Assembly: GCA_036744795.1 (NCBI GenBank)
Contig: DAIOHK010000006.1
Location: forward strand, 27,820 to 91,819
Length of the DNA stretch: 64,000 nt
Reading direction: 5' to 3'
Source: UBA5486 sp036744795
GTDB lineage: Bacteria > Bacillota > UBA4882 > UBA10575
The position numbers and the translations under genes are program-made. Shown in pieces: positions 1-8,876 of the stretch; positions within the stretch are counted from its first letter, which is position 1; each line of letters starts with the position of its first letter. The notes under the pieces are model-generated. The model did not search any database. It saw only the letters and a program-made list of their open reading frames with translations, and was not told the origin of the DNA.

Positions 1-6
1 TTTCAT
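1..6 (-). CDS. 5' end of a gene leaving the window downstream of gpsA
   Basis: Read on the minus strand, the first bases of the window give an AAGGAGCG Shine-Dalgarno site, a short spacer and ATG AAA, running out of the window. Only two codons are visible, so no product can be named. In many Bacillota spoIVA lies just after gpsA. That is a guess from synteny only. Confidence 0.35.
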
Positions 7-98
7 TTTCAACGCTCCTTCCCATGGCAGGGTTACAAAATGGTATTCGCCATCCACTCAAATTAACCCTTTATTCGTTTGCTGGAAATTCACATTGG

Positions 99-1106
99 TC
101 AAAGAATACTCTCAATCTCATGCCGGCGTTCTCTATTCATTAAATCGATAACTGCTTGCCGGGGTGAATATCCTTCAAAAAGTATTTGAAACATCTTTTC
201 AATGATTGGAAGTTCAACTTGGTATTTTTTACTCAAAGAATAAGCCGCTTTAGTTGTTGGAACACCCTCAATTACCATTGGAGTTGAGGCCAGAATCTCT
301 TCTAAGCTACGACCTTTTCCAATCTGCCTTCCTGCCCAAGCATTCCTACTATGTTTACTAGCTGTAGTAACATATAGATCTCCTAGCCCCGATAATCCGG
401 AAAAAGTTAGGGGTTGAGCCCCCATAATCTCACCTAAGCGACACATCTCTGCTAAAGCTCTTGTTACTAAAGCTGCTTTTGTATTATCTCCATAATTTAA
501 TCCATCGGAAACCCCGGCAGCCATTGCAAAGACGTTCTTGAGGGCACCACCCATCTCAACACCAAGTCGATCCAGGTTAGTATATACTCGAAAATAAGGG
601 GAAATAAAGGCTTCTTGGACTATTTCGGCTATTTTAAGTTCTGGAGCAGCTACTACAGTGGCAGAAGGAATCTTTCTACTAACTTCTTCAGAGTGATTAG
701 GTCCGGATAGTACGACGATTTGATTATCTGGAACCGCTAATTCTTCTTTAAGTACTTGAGTTAAGGGTTTTAAAGTCTGTTTATCTATTCCTTTTCCTGC
801 ATTAACCACCAACATTGTTGAAGAAATAAAAGAAGCAAACAACTTTGAGGTAGAACGAAGCCATTGCGAAGGTACTACAAAAGTAATAAGTTCTGCTCCA
901 CTAGCTACTTCTTCCGGATCATTACTAGCAACCAGTGCTTCTGGGAGTTTAACATCTGGAAGAAAACACTGATTAGAATGAGACTCATTGATCTCAACCA
1001 TTGTCTCTTTTTCATGTGACCAAATCGTAACATCATGCCCATTTTCTGTTAATAGTTTTGCTAGGGCTGTTCCCCATCCTCCTGCCCCTACAACTCCAAT
1101 CTTCAT
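99..1106 (-). CDS. gpsA: NAD(P)-dependent glycerol-3-phosphate dehydrogenase
   Basis: This 335-residue cytoplasmic enzyme reduces dihydroxyacetone phosphate to sn-glycerol 3-phosphate, the backbone for phospholipid synthesis. The N-terminal Rossmann motif GAGGWG is at residues 7-12. The C-terminal all-helical domain has the family signature GLSGLGDLYVT and the lysine-bearing GALKNVFA segment. Length is normal for the family. The ATG is preceded by AAGGAGG at good spacing. It lies 12 bases after plsY, which uses the product to make lysophosphatidic acid, so der-plsY-gpsA reads as an operon. Confidence 0.97.
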   Translation of the reverse strand: MKIGVVGAGGWGTALAKLLTENGHDVTIWSHEKETMVEINESHSNQCFLPDVKLPEALVASNDPEEVASGAELITFVVPSQWLRSTSKLFASFISSTMLVVNAGKGIDKQTLKPLTQVLKEELAVPDNQIVVLSGPNHSEEVSRKIPSATVVAAPELKIAEIVQEAFISPYFRVYTNLDRLGVEMGGALKNVFAMAAGVSDGLNYGDNTKAALVTRALAEMCRLGEIMGAQPLTFSGLSGLGDLYVTTASKHSRNAWAGRQIGKGRSLEEILASTPMVIEGVPTTKAAYSLSKKYQVELPIIEKMFQILFEGYSPRQAVIDLMNRERRHEIESIL

Positions 1107-1118
1107 TTTTATTCCTCC

Positions 1119-1709
1119 TTAGTTTTCTTTTTTAAATAATCTGTTTTCGGTACCATCAATAATCCTGCTAATATTTGAACGATGTCGATAAAATGCTAAC
1201 ACACAAGCACCCACTGTAAAGAAGAGTAGTGTTTTCTCTTGGGGATAAAAAAGAAGACAACTTATGGGAAGGGCAAAAGCTGCCGCTAATGAAGAAAGAG
1301 AAACATACCCAAAAATAAATAAGATAATAAACCAAACGGGAGCAATGACCAGAAGAGTCTTAGGGACTAACACCGAAATAACTCCTAAGGAAGTAGCTAT
1401 CCCCTTCCCCCCCTGAAATTTAAATTGCATAGGCCAATTATGGCCAACAACAACCGCCAATCCACAAAAAGGTGCCATACCATCACCACCAAACCAGTTT
1501 CCAACCAAAGTACCAAGAACTCCTTTAAGCATATCTCCAATTAAAACCATTACCCCGGAAACCGGTCCTAATATACGATAAGCATTTGTAGCTCCTGGAT
1601 TACCGCTCCCCTTTTTTCTCAGATCCACTCTTGTTAGAAGGGATAGCAATTCTCCGGTTAGAATACCGCCTAAAAAATAACTAATAAAAACTGCTAGTAT
1701 TTTACGCAT
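1119..1709 (-). CDS. plsY: Glycerol-3-phosphate acyltransferase PlsY
   Basis: Polytopic membrane enzyme of about 196 residues that transfers an acyl group from acyl phosphate to glycerol 3-phosphate. Family motifs are visible: GSGNPGATNAYR near the N-terminus, the loop GHNWPMQFKFQGGKGIAT, and several hydrophobic segments. The frame opens three codons earlier with GTG at 1718, but that GTG is part of the AGAGGTG Shine-Dalgarno sequence, so the ATG at 1709 is the better start. It sits between der and gpsA, matching a lipid-precursor pair. Confidence 0.95.
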   Translation of the reverse strand: MRKILAVFISYFLGGILTGELLSLLTRVDLRKKGSGNPGATNAYRILGPVSGVMVLIGDMLKGVLGTLVGNWFGGDGMAPFCGLAVVVGHNWPMQFKFQGGKGIATSLGVISVLVPKTLLVIAPVWFIILFIFGYVSLSSLAAAFALPISCLLFYPQEKTLLFFTVGACVLAFYRHRSNISRIIDGTENRLFKKEN

Positions 1710-1760
1710 TCCAGACACCTCTGCAATATTCTTCTGTTTAATCTAAGCATTACAGACCTA

Positions 1761-3077
1761 TTATTCATCATTTTTTTTCGACCGTTTCCTTAGCAAAAAA
1801 TGAAGAGGGGAACCAGTAAATCCAAAATTTTCCCTAATCCTATTCTCTAGATATCGTCGGAAAGAAAAGTGCATTAAAGATGGTTCATTTACCCATAATT
1901 GAATAGTAGGAGGTTTAACTTTAACCTGTGTAGCATAAAAAACCTTTAATTGTTTACCTTTACGGGTAGGTGGTTGTTGCATTAAAAGTGCATCACGGAG
2001 TACCTCATTGAGCATACGGGTAGAAATTCTTCTGGTATATTCATTAGCCACAGCAAAAACCTCAGGAATAACCCTACCTACCCTTTGTCCCGTTTTTGCA
2101 GAGACATAAAGGAGTGGAGCATAATCTAGAAACGGAAGTTCACGCCGGATTTTTTCTTGATATTCCTGTGCTGTGCGGTTGTCTTTCTTTACCAAATCCC
2201 ATTTATTAATAGTTAAAATTACAGCTTTCCCAGCTTCATGAGCGATCCCTGCTACTTTTTTATCCTGTTCAGCCAAGAAATCAGTCGCATCCAAAACAAC
2301 CAGTACAACATCTGCTCTTTCCACAGCACGGATTGCTCTAAGGACACTATAATATTCCACCGCCTCTTCAACCCGGGATTTTCTCCTAATCCCAGCGGTA
2401 TCAATTAAGACATATTTTTGTTCTTCAAAGATAAAAGAGGTATCAATAGCATCTCTAGTTGTTCCAGGGATCGGACTTACGATCACCCGTTGTTCCCCTA
2501 GTATCGCGTTAGTTAATGATGATTTTCCTGAATTAGGCCTTCCAATCAGGGCCACTTTAATCGAATCATCCTCCTCACTAACTTGAACATGAAATTCTTT
2601 AACCACCTTATCTAAAAGATCACCAAGATTTAAACCGTGTTCCGCTGAGACTAAAATTGCTGCTCCAAATCCTAGGGCATAAAAATCACTTTTTAAAGAT
2701 GTATCGTAACGATCAGCTTTATTACCAACTAAAATTACAGGTTTACTAGTCCGCCTTAAAATTTGAGCAACCTCCTGATCTAACGGGTGGAGACCCTCTT
2801 TTACATCAACCACAAACAAAATTACATCAGCTTCTTCAATTGCTAAATAAGCTTGAGTATAGATCTCTTTTTTAAGGGGATCCCGCTCTTGGGTAATTCC
2901 ACCAGTATCTACTAGAATAAATGTTTTTTCCAACCATTGGGCTTCACGATAAAGACGATCCCTGGTTACTCCTGGGACATCTTTTACGATTGCTAGTCTT
3001 TCACCGATTATTCTATTGAATAAAGTTGATTTCCCTACATTAGGACGACCAACAATCGCCACCACAGGTCTAGACAT
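1761..3077 (-). CDS. der: Ribosome assembly GTPase Der (EngA)
   Basis: Double GTPase of 438 residues needed for 50S subunit maturation. Two complete G domains are visible: P-loops GRPNVGKST at residues 10-18 and GRPNSGKSS at 179-187, with NKAD near 119 and NKWD near 290. The basic C-terminal KH-like domain includes the FGFTGSPL segment typical of Der. An AGGAGGAG site precedes the ATG. It is the first gene of the der-plsY-gpsA group, with about 50 bases to plsY. Confidence 0.98.
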   Translation of the reverse strand: MSRPVVAIVGRPNVGKSTLFNRIIGERLAIVKDVPGVTRDRLYREAQWLEKTFILVDTGGITQERDPLKKEIYTQAYLAIEEADVILFVVDVKEGLHPLDQEVAQILRRTSKPVILVGNKADRYDTSLKSDFYALGFGAAILVSAEHGLNLGDLLDKVVKEFHVQVSEEDDSIKVALIGRPNSGKSSLTNAILGEQRVIVSPIPGTTRDAIDTSFIFEEQKYVLIDTAGIRRKSRVEEAVEYYSVLRAIRAVERADVVLVVLDATDFLAEQDKKVAGIAHEAGKAVILTINKWDLVKKDNRTAQEYQEKIRRELPFLDYAPLLYVSAKTGQRVGRVIPEVFAVANEYTRRISTRMLNEVLRDALLMQQPPTRKGKQLKVFYATQVKVKPPTIQLWVNEPSLMHFSFRRYLENRIRENFGFTGSPLHFLLRKRSKKNDE

Positions 3078-3122
3078 AAAAACTCCTCCTATTCTAAGGG
3101 AAGTACATAATTACCTATCCCA

Positions 3123-3212
3123 CATTTCGCACCCTTTAAGCAAAGGTCTAGCTAGAATTTATAAAAATGGATGTAAATAAGAATCCTAGCTAAATTAGGA
3201 AAGTGCGAAATG
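3123..3212. repeat. 90-bp imperfect inverted repeat upstream of der
   Basis: The left arm starts CATTTCGCACCCTTT and the right arm ends AAAGTGCGAAATG. Inner parts (TCTAGCTAG and CTAGCTA) also pair, so the unit can fold into one long cruciform or hairpin. It fills the roughly 310-base gap between divergent der and the small membrane protein. No T tract follows, so it is not a simple terminator. No second copy was noticed in the window. Confidence 0.6.
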
Positions 3213-3386
3213 CTAGACAATTGTGGTAAATCCAAGATCAATCATTATGTAATTCCATAATCTAAGAAGCCCATTATAACACGAAAAAGAAAGTCTTTAG
3301 TTGCCAAATAACCAAGTATCCTCTTAATGATTTTTGATGACCGATTTAAGAAAGTGAAAAACGGAAACAATACAATATGAGAGGAG

Positions 3387-3731
3387 ATGTTTAGATTGAC
3401 CTGGTTACGAACTATTAGTCGATTAATTACTGTGTCTTTAGTTTTATTATTAATAGGTTATCTCCTGCCTGGTTGTTCTGTTTTTCCCATATCTACTTCT
3501 TTATTAATAGGATTTATAATTGCCAGTTTTGGGTTTCTAAGTGAAACCTTAATCCTCAAAAAAAAATCTGTACCGTATACTTATGGATTAAACAGTTTTA
3601 TCATTTCTTTAATCGGATTAACCCTGCTCAAATCGCTTTTACCAAATATACAGATTTCTTGGCTGGGTTTGATCTTATCCTCTCTAATCATTGGACTTGT
3701 TGAGCTAATTATTCCAACAACAATTAAATAA
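3387..3731 (+). CDS. Small four-helix membrane protein, phage-holin-4-like
   Basis: A protein of about 111-114 residues that is almost entirely hydrophobic, with roughly four membrane segments and short polar turns. Size and composition resemble the Phage_holin_4_2 (superfamily IV) proteins that many Bacillota encode outside prophages. No lysis genes are nearby, so a lytic role is not implied. Start choice is uncertain: GAGAGGAG directly abuts the ATG at 3387, whereas the TTG at 3396 has ideal spacing and may be the true start. It is transcribed alone, divergently from der. Confidence 0.7.
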   Translation: MFRLTWLRTISRLITVSLVLLLIGYLLPGCSVFPISTSLLIGFIIASFGFLSETLILKKKSVPYTYGLNSFIISLIGLTLLKSLLPNIQISWLGLILSSLIIGLVELIIPTTIK

Positions 3732-3732
3732 A

Positions 3733-3950
3733 CTAAATAATCGCTCATGCCGGCTACCGATAGTATTACGAAGTAATATAAATTAAGGGGGGGTGAATCG
3801 ACAAATCACGCAGTGATTTAAATCAAGGCTGGGTGAGTCGAAAGGCATCGGAGGCGCTTAAATTGGTTGTTCACGCCGACTTCTGCTGTACACGCCAGTG
3901 TTTTAATCAAGGTCGGGTGAATCAACTAGGGCTATTTTCTACATAGTAGT
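3733..3950. repeat. Family 1 dispersed repeat, copy A
   Basis: Begins ACTAAATAATCGCTCATGCCGGC and ends GGTGAATCAACTAGGGCTATTTTCTA. It shares long blocks with the copies near 8.3, 10.2 and 44.4 kb, including TTGGTTGTTCACGCCG and TTTAATCAAGGTCGGGTGA. It lies in the convergent gap between the holin-like gene and dut, and is opposite in orientation to the 10.2 kb copy. Confidence 0.8.
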
Positions 3951-3957
3951 CTTGATA

Positions 3958-4425
3958 TTACCTTTCCCCGGTATGCCCAAAACCACCTATTCCCCTTTCT
4001 GTAGTATCGAGCGGATCGAATTTTACCCACTCAAGCCTCGTTACCGGAGCAATTACTAACTGAGCAATACGATCTCCTCTCCTAACTTGGTAATCATTTT
4101 TTCCATGGTTGATTAGAATAACCATTATCTCTCCACGATAATCACTATCAATAGTCCCAGGTGTATTTAAAACAGTAACCCCATACTTTGCTGCTAGTCC
4201 ACTCCTTGGCCTAACTTGAGCTTCAAAGCCTTCCGGGAGTGCAATCGCTAAACCTACAGGAACAACTGAATAACCTCCAGAAGCAATAGTTAAATCTTTT
4301 TCTACTGCTGCTAAAAGATCTAATCCCGAAGCCCCTGCAGTCATATACTGTGGTAAAGGCAAGTCTTTTGCGTGAGACAGTTTTCTAACTGCAACTTTAA
4401 TTTTTTTCAAATCACTCACTTCCAT
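3958..4425 (-). CDS. dut: dUTP diphosphatase (dUTPase)
   Basis: Trimeric dUTPase of about 155 residues that hydrolyses dUTP to dUMP and pyrophosphate, keeping uracil out of DNA and supplying dUMP. The five family motifs are visible, including RPRSGLAAKYGV, the uridine-binding VLNTPGTIDSDYRGE and the C-terminal RGIGGFGHTG. The start is uncertain: the ATG at 4425 lies close to an AGAAGGG site, and a TTG five codons later is possible. It is followed by, but not tightly linked to, the M16 peptidase. Confidence 0.96.
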   Translation of the reverse strand: MEVSDLKKIKVAVRKLSHAKDLPLPQYMTAGASGLDLLAAVEKDLTIASGGYSVVPVGLAIALPEGFEAQVRPRSGLAAKYGVTVLNTPGTIDSDYRGEIMVILINHGKNDYQVRRGDRIAQLVIAPVTRLEWVKFDPLDTTERGIGGFGHTGER

Positions 4426-4519
4426 CCCTTCTTTAATAATTGACTTGTCTTAATCTTCATCTACCAGGCCTCAACGTATTAATAACCTTTTTGTAAGCAA
4501 TTAGCCATATGCATATTCT

Positions 4520-5785
4520 TTAAAGGTAATTATGCAACTCCCTCAAATAATAATCATCCTCCTTATTAAATGGGCCAATTGCGGTTAAAGTTAAAAGTTC
4601 TTCTTTGAAAAGTGTTCGAGAAACACGAGTAAGATCATCTGCTGAAACAGCATCTACTCGTTTTAGTACTTCCTCCGGAGTGATAAATTCTCCATAAAAC
4701 AACTCAGATTTAGCTAACCTGCTCATCCGGTTAGTAGTATTCTCCAAACTAAGCCAGAGATTTCCTTTAATCTGTTCCTTTGCCCGATTTAATTCTTCAT
4801 CTAAAATACGTTTCTCTTTTAAATCTTTTATTTCTCTAGAAATTAACTTAAGAACCTCGGAAAAATATTTTGGACTGGTACCCGCGTAGATCGTAAAAAG
4901 TCCAGTATCACGAAAAGCAGCATAATAGGTACCAGTAGAATAAACCAAACCTCTTTCTTCCCTTAACTCTTGAAAAAGCCGGGAAGAAGAACTACCACCT
5001 AATATAGTATTAAGAAGCATCAAAGAATACCGGTCTTCGTGTTGCCTGGAAAATCCGGGAACTCCAACGCAAAGGTGGACCTGTTCAGTATCTTTTTTAC
5101 GTAAACAACTTTTTCCTTGAATCTTCAAGGATGAACTCTCCTCAGAAAACAATTTACCTGTAAGTTTTCCCCAAAAGCGATTACACTCCTTACTAATCTG
5201 TTCAAAATCTACATTGCCAGCAATCGCCAGACAAGAATTGGCTGGAGTATAATAACGTTCTTTATATTGTACCAAATCCTTACGATTTAAGTTTTTAATA
5301 GTTTCAGGAGTCCCAAGGATAGGGTGGCCTAAAGGGTGTCCATTTAATACTGTCTGTGTTAATAGATCAAAAACCAATTCATCTGGAGAATCCTCATATA
5401 ATTTTATCTCTTCTAAAACAACATTCTTCTCTTTTTCCAAGTCTTCGGAGGAGAATAAAGAGTTTATTACTAAATCTGCTAATAGATCAATCCCTAACCG
5501 AAAGTGCTTATCCAAAATCTTAACATAAAAGCAAGTATACTCCTTAGTGGTAAAAGCATTTAAATGACCACCAACCGCATCAATACTCTCCGCAATTTCT
5601 TTAGCAGAACGGTTTTTCGTGCCTTTAAAGGCCATATGTTCAATTAAATGTGAAATTCCCTGTTCATGTAGGCTTTCATTCCTTGAACCGCAAGCCACCC
5701 AAAAACCCATCGCGACCGAACGGACATATGGTATATTTTCACAGACTACAGGCAAACCACTATCTAGAGTTGTACGTTTAAACAT
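4520..5785 (-). CDS. M16 family zinc peptidase (processing-peptidase-like, YmxG/MlpA type)
   Basis: Single-chain M16 (pitrilysin/MPP) peptidase of about 421 residues. The inverted zinc motif HLIEH (H46, E49 and H50 counted from the chosen start) is intact. The LYEDSPDE segment carries the distal glutamate region, and the second half has the family's RLFQELREERGLVYS. The frame opens with GTG at 5797, but that GTG belongs to GAGGTG, so the ATG at 5785 with nine bases of spacing is preferred. In Bacillota this gene commonly sits near dut, as here. Confidence 0.92.
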   Translation of the reverse strand: MFKRTTLDSGLPVVCENIPYVRSVAMGFWVACGSRNESLHEQGISHLIEHMAFKGTKNRSAKEIAESIDAVGGHLNAFTTKEYTCFYVKILDKHFRLGIDLLADLVINSLFSSEDLEKEKNVVLEEIKLYEDSPDELVFDLLTQTVLNGHPLGHPILGTPETIKNLNRKDLVQYKERYYTPANSCLAIAGNVDFEQISKECNRFWGKLTGKLFSEESSSLKIQGKSCLRKKDTEQVHLCVGVPGFSRQHEDRYSLMLLNTILGGSSSSRLFQELREERGLVYSTGTYYAAFRDTGLFTIYAGTSPKYFSEVLKLISREIKDLKEKRILDEELNRAKEQIKGNLWLSLENTTNRMSRLAKSELFYGEFITPEEVLKRVDAVSADDLTRVSRTLFKEELLTLTAIGPFNKEDDYYLRELHNYL

Positions 5786-5936
5786 TAGGAAAAACACCTC
5801 ATTGCTTTATTATAAATATCTTGATCCTATTATGGGTACTTCTTTAATGGATAAAACATTTCTTTTCTAAAAGTTTTTACCATGTTTTCTGAATTGACTT
5901 AGTTCGTGATAATCACTAGAATTCCTTTTTAAATTA

Positions 5937-6086
5937 AAGAATTGAATAATTGTTTGATTTAAGATTCAGCCACAATATATTCTGATCGAAGAGGTGGTAT
6001 CAGGAATCAGGTAATCCCTTCAAATTTAAAGTCAATAGCTTATATTGTTGTGCAAATGAAAGCCTAAATCTTTGTAATGCCCTCAA
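5937..6086. repeat. Family 2 MITE-like repeat, diverged copy
   Basis: Starts AAGAATTGAATAATTG, contains GCCACAATATATTCTGAT and TTTAAAGTCAATAGCTT, and ends TGTAATGCCCTCA. It aligns end to end with the better preserved copy at 8668-8840. It occupies much of the 490-base gap between the M16 peptidase and the GH18 gene. The rest of that gap shows nothing I can name. Confidence 0.6.
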
Positions 6087-6277
6087 ATAAATGATTTTAT
6101 GATTCACCATACTTTTTTGCATTTAATTCATAGAAACTAAAATTCAGTCAAGTTTATAAAAAAGGAACAAAAGAATGGTAATACCATGCCAGACTGGAGA
6201 TATATACATAAAGGTTTTTCGAGTAATAAGTTGAATCTTTTTATATCATAATTTATGTTAACACGGAGGATCAATAA

Positions 6278-7567
6278 ATGGAACAAAACATACTCACTAC
6301 AATCCTCGCACTTATTATTTACCTTTCTACTTCCCTGTTCGGTGGAAACAACAAACCTGTTGATCCTCAGTTTCCTGCAACAAAAGATAATAAAAGCTCT
6401 CAAAGTGATTCTGTTTTATTACAAACTGCTGTGATCTCTACAGATATTGTAAATATGCGTGCTGAACCAACCACAAATTCTTCGGTTATTCGTAAACTTA
6501 CTAAAGGCTCTGACATCACCATTAATCAAGAAAAAGACGGATGGTATAAAATATCAGATGACCAAGGTAATTCCGGCTGGATTGTAACCTGGGCAGCCAA
6601 ACCTACTTATTTTGCTAAACCTCCAACAACTAATAAAAAAGAGGTTGTAGGTTACTATGCAGAAAGCTACAGAGGTGATTCCAGAGCATTACAATCTTTC
6701 GCTGGTAATACAGATAAAATAACTACAATAGCTCCTTTTCTTTACCAAGTAGATAAAAACGGAAATATCTCTGGGCAAAATAAAAGTCAATTGACACAGA
6801 CTGCCAATACGAAAGGAATTAAAGTATTAGCAGTAGTTACTAATATTAAATCCTCTAATTTCAGCAAAGAAGTTATTAGTACTATGCTACGAAATAAATC
6901 TGCCAGAAGTAGAACCATCAGTAGAATTCTCCGTTTAATCAAAGAAGAAGGTTATTCCGGTGTTAATATTGATTTCGAAGGTGTTCCTTCTCGTGACCGG
7001 CCATATCTGACGGCATTTTTCAGGGAACTTGCATCTGTCTTGCGATCACATAATTATTTAGTAACCGCCGCCCTTCCTGCCAAAACAGCAAAAGAAGAAT
7101 GGTCATCCTGGTCAGGAGCTTTTGATTATCAGGCAATAGCTCCTTATCTTGACATGGGAATAATTATGACTTACGACCAGCATTATGCTAAAGGGCCAGC
7201 CGGTCCGGTAGCTTCTCAGGAGTGGGTAGAAAATGTTCTCCGTTATTCTCTCCGACACTTTCCTCCTCAAAAATTGGTAATGGGAATAGCGGCTTATGGG
7301 TATGTTTGGAACAATCGATCAGGTAAGGCCTTAAATTATTCGGCAATCGAATCCTTAATTACCCAATATAAGGTAACCCCTAAATGGCATGATCATTACC
7401 AAACCCCTTATTTTACTTACACAAAATCCGGAGTAAAGCATGAGGTTTGGTATGAAAACCGCTATAGTACTGCCGCCAAAATGAAACTAGTAAACAAGTA
7501 TAATCTCCGAGGTATCGCCCTTTGGCGTCTAGGGTATGAAGACCCGGGAATTTGGAAAGTTTTTTAA
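6278..7567 (+). CDS. Secreted SH3b-GH18 hydrolase, spore cortex-lytic type
   Basis: 429 residues: an N-terminal hydrophobic signal segment (about 1-22), a low-complexity linker, an SH3b domain at about 50-106 (VNMRAEPTTNSSVIRKL through GWYKI), and a glycosidase family 18 domain from about 122 to the end. The catalytic motif reads GVNIDFEG with E234 as proton donor. The layout resembles cortical-fragment lytic enzymes such as SleL/YaaH, which use LysM domains instead of SH3b. A chitinase-like role is also possible. CGGAGG precedes the ATG. It is transcribed alone. Confidence 0.88.
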   Translation: MEQNILTTILALIIYLSTSLFGGNNKPVDPQFPATKDNKSSQSDSVLLQTAVISTDIVNMRAEPTTNSSVIRKLTKGSDITINQEKDGWYKISDDQGNSGWIVTWAAKPTYFAKPPTTNKKEVVGYYAESYRGDSRALQSFAGNTDKITTIAPFLYQVDKNGNISGQNKSQLTQTANTKGIKVLAVVTNIKSSNFSKEVISTMLRNKSARSRTISRILRLIKEEGYSGVNIDFEGVPSRDRPYLTAFFRELASVLRSHNYLVTAALPAKTAKEEWSSWSGAFDYQAIAPYLDMGIIMTYDQHYAKGPAGPVASQEWVENVLRYSLRHFPPQKLVMGIAAYGYVWNNRSGKALNYSAIESLITQYKVTPKWHDHYQTPYFTYTKSGVKHEVWYENRYSTAAKMKLVNKYNLRGIALWRLGYEDPGIWKVF

Positions 7568-7599
7568 TATAAAGCACTGCTTCAAAATTGATTATAGCA

Positions 7600-7650
7600 T
7601 AAAAAACAAAAAGAGGAGAGACCTTTAAATTCGGAAGGGACTCTCCTTCA
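7600..7650 (-). terminator. Rho-independent terminator, minus strand
   Basis: The stem GGAGAG (7615-7620) pairs with CTCTCC (7641-7646), with extra GG/CC pairing inside. On the minus strand it is followed by TCTTTTTGTTTTTTA, a clear T tract. It would end transcription of the 7782-8207 gene. Confidence 0.7.
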
Positions 7651-7781
7651 TTATTTAGAATATACACAATCTCGCCACTGGTCATTCATATATTTATTTG
7701 TACAGTTTACTAACAGTATACCTCCACGCTTATAAGGAATAACAAGTAACTAATGACCAATAACAAGCGCTTAAATAAAAC

Positions 7782-8207
7782 TCATTTAAATACTTTATTA
7801 ACTCCTTTTAGCAACCCAAATAAAATTAATATTCCTAAGATGATTGCTATATGGGGAATATAAAGTTCAAAATTAGATCCACCTTGTTGACTAAAAGCTT
7901 TTCCAATCTTAGCAACAACCGGAAAATTATATTGCTCTAAAAGCGGTAATGAACCCAAAAGTGCACCAACCGAAATAAGCCAGATTTGCTTTTTATCCTT
8001 TACAAATATAATAAGAATAAAAGTAATAATTAAGGTAAAAAGGTAAGTTGTCAGCCACCCCTGGTCAAAATGAATTCTATTACCATTAATTGTTATGGAT
8101 TCAGTAGCTTTTTTTATAAAGGGGTTAAGTAGAAAAAATACTGAAATTACTGAGAAAGCACTAAATAAAAGGGTATTTACAGTCGACCGTAATTTTGTAT
8201 CGCTCAT
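7782..8207 (-). CDS. Unknown four-helix membrane protein
   Basis: 141 residues with four predicted membrane segments: about 10-28, 50-67, 73-90 and 113-132. A polar loop between helices one and two contains SITINGNRIHFDQGW, probably outside the cell. No motif I recognise. An AAAGGAGG site precedes the ATG. It stands alone between the GH18 and symporter genes with its own terminator. I do not assign a function. Confidence 0.75.
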   Translation of the reverse strand: MSDTKLRSTVNTLLFSAFSVISVFFLLNPFIKKATESITINGNRIHFDQGWLTTYLFTLIITFILIIFVKDKKQIWLISVGALLGSLPLLEQYNFPVVAKIGKAFSQQGGSNFELYIPHIAIILGILILFGLLKGVNKVFK

Positions 8208-8279
8208 TATTCTACCTCCTTTTTTAATAATAATAATTCGCTAAAAACAAAAATATACCTCTTTCAGGCAAATAATATC

Positions 8280-8455
8280 TACTAAATAGTCGCTCACGCC
8301 GGTTACCTTAACATCACGAAATGGTTAAAATCGAAAACCGGGTGAGTCGACAAGCTCCGGAGGCACTTTAATTGGTTGTTCATACTGGTTTTATAATTAT
8401 CACAAAGTGATTTAATCAAGACCAGATGAATCAACTAGGGCTATTTTCTAGGTAG
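8280..8455. repeat. Family 1 dispersed repeat, copy B
   Basis: Begins ACTAAATAGTCGCTCACGCCGG and ends GATGAATCAACTAGGGCTATTTTCTA, in the same orientation as copy A. Internal blocks GGTGAGTCGACAAG and TTAATTGGTTGTTCATAC match the other copies. It lies in the divergent gap between the unknown membrane protein and the symporter, so this family is not limited to 3' ends of genes. Confidence 0.8.
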
Positions 8456-8667
8456 AGATTTGCAAAATTTAATTTTTCAAAATTTAGTCGCAAAAAATAT
8501 TGGGAACATAAAAATTGAGATTTATATTTTGATAAAATCAACGCCTACGGTATATTTACAATTTGCTCCATCTGTTGAATAATCAATTATAGCCTTAAAA
8601 TATTCTGAAATCTGCCGATAAATATGTTATAATTCGATTTAATCTAATATTATCTGTCTAGTAAGTT

Positions 8668-8840
8668 AAAGAATTGCATAATATTATTTTATAATTTGAC
8701 CACATAATATTAAGCACTAACTAGAGAATATCTTACAAGATATTCTTATTTAAAGGGTAGATAATTTCTACAAATTAAAGTCAAGTACTTTATTGTGGGT
8801 TAAGTTAAATAAAACCTAATAGTAATTATGCAATTCCCTC
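8668..8840. repeat. Family 2 MITE-like repeat, best copy
   Basis: About 173 bp with terminal inverted repeats: GAATTGCATAAT near the left end and ATTATGCAATTCCCTC at the right end. Inner arms also pair: TTTGACCACATAATATT against AAGTACTTTATTGTGGG. It has no coding capacity. Related copies lie at 5937, 28255 and 31960. It ends about 36 bases before the symporter start, so it probably contributes to that gene's leader. Confidence 0.7.
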
Positions 8841-8876
8841 AGTAATTATTATAGCTAAAATGGAGGGAGTACTAAC

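Noticed and set aside
3387..3731. Prophage signal from the holin-like protein
   Set aside because: No other phage genes are near. Such four-helix proteins are common chromosomal genes.
6137..6403. 88-codon minus-strand frame overlapping the GH18 start
   Set aside because: It is antisense to a well-supported gene with signal peptide and has no ribosome site.
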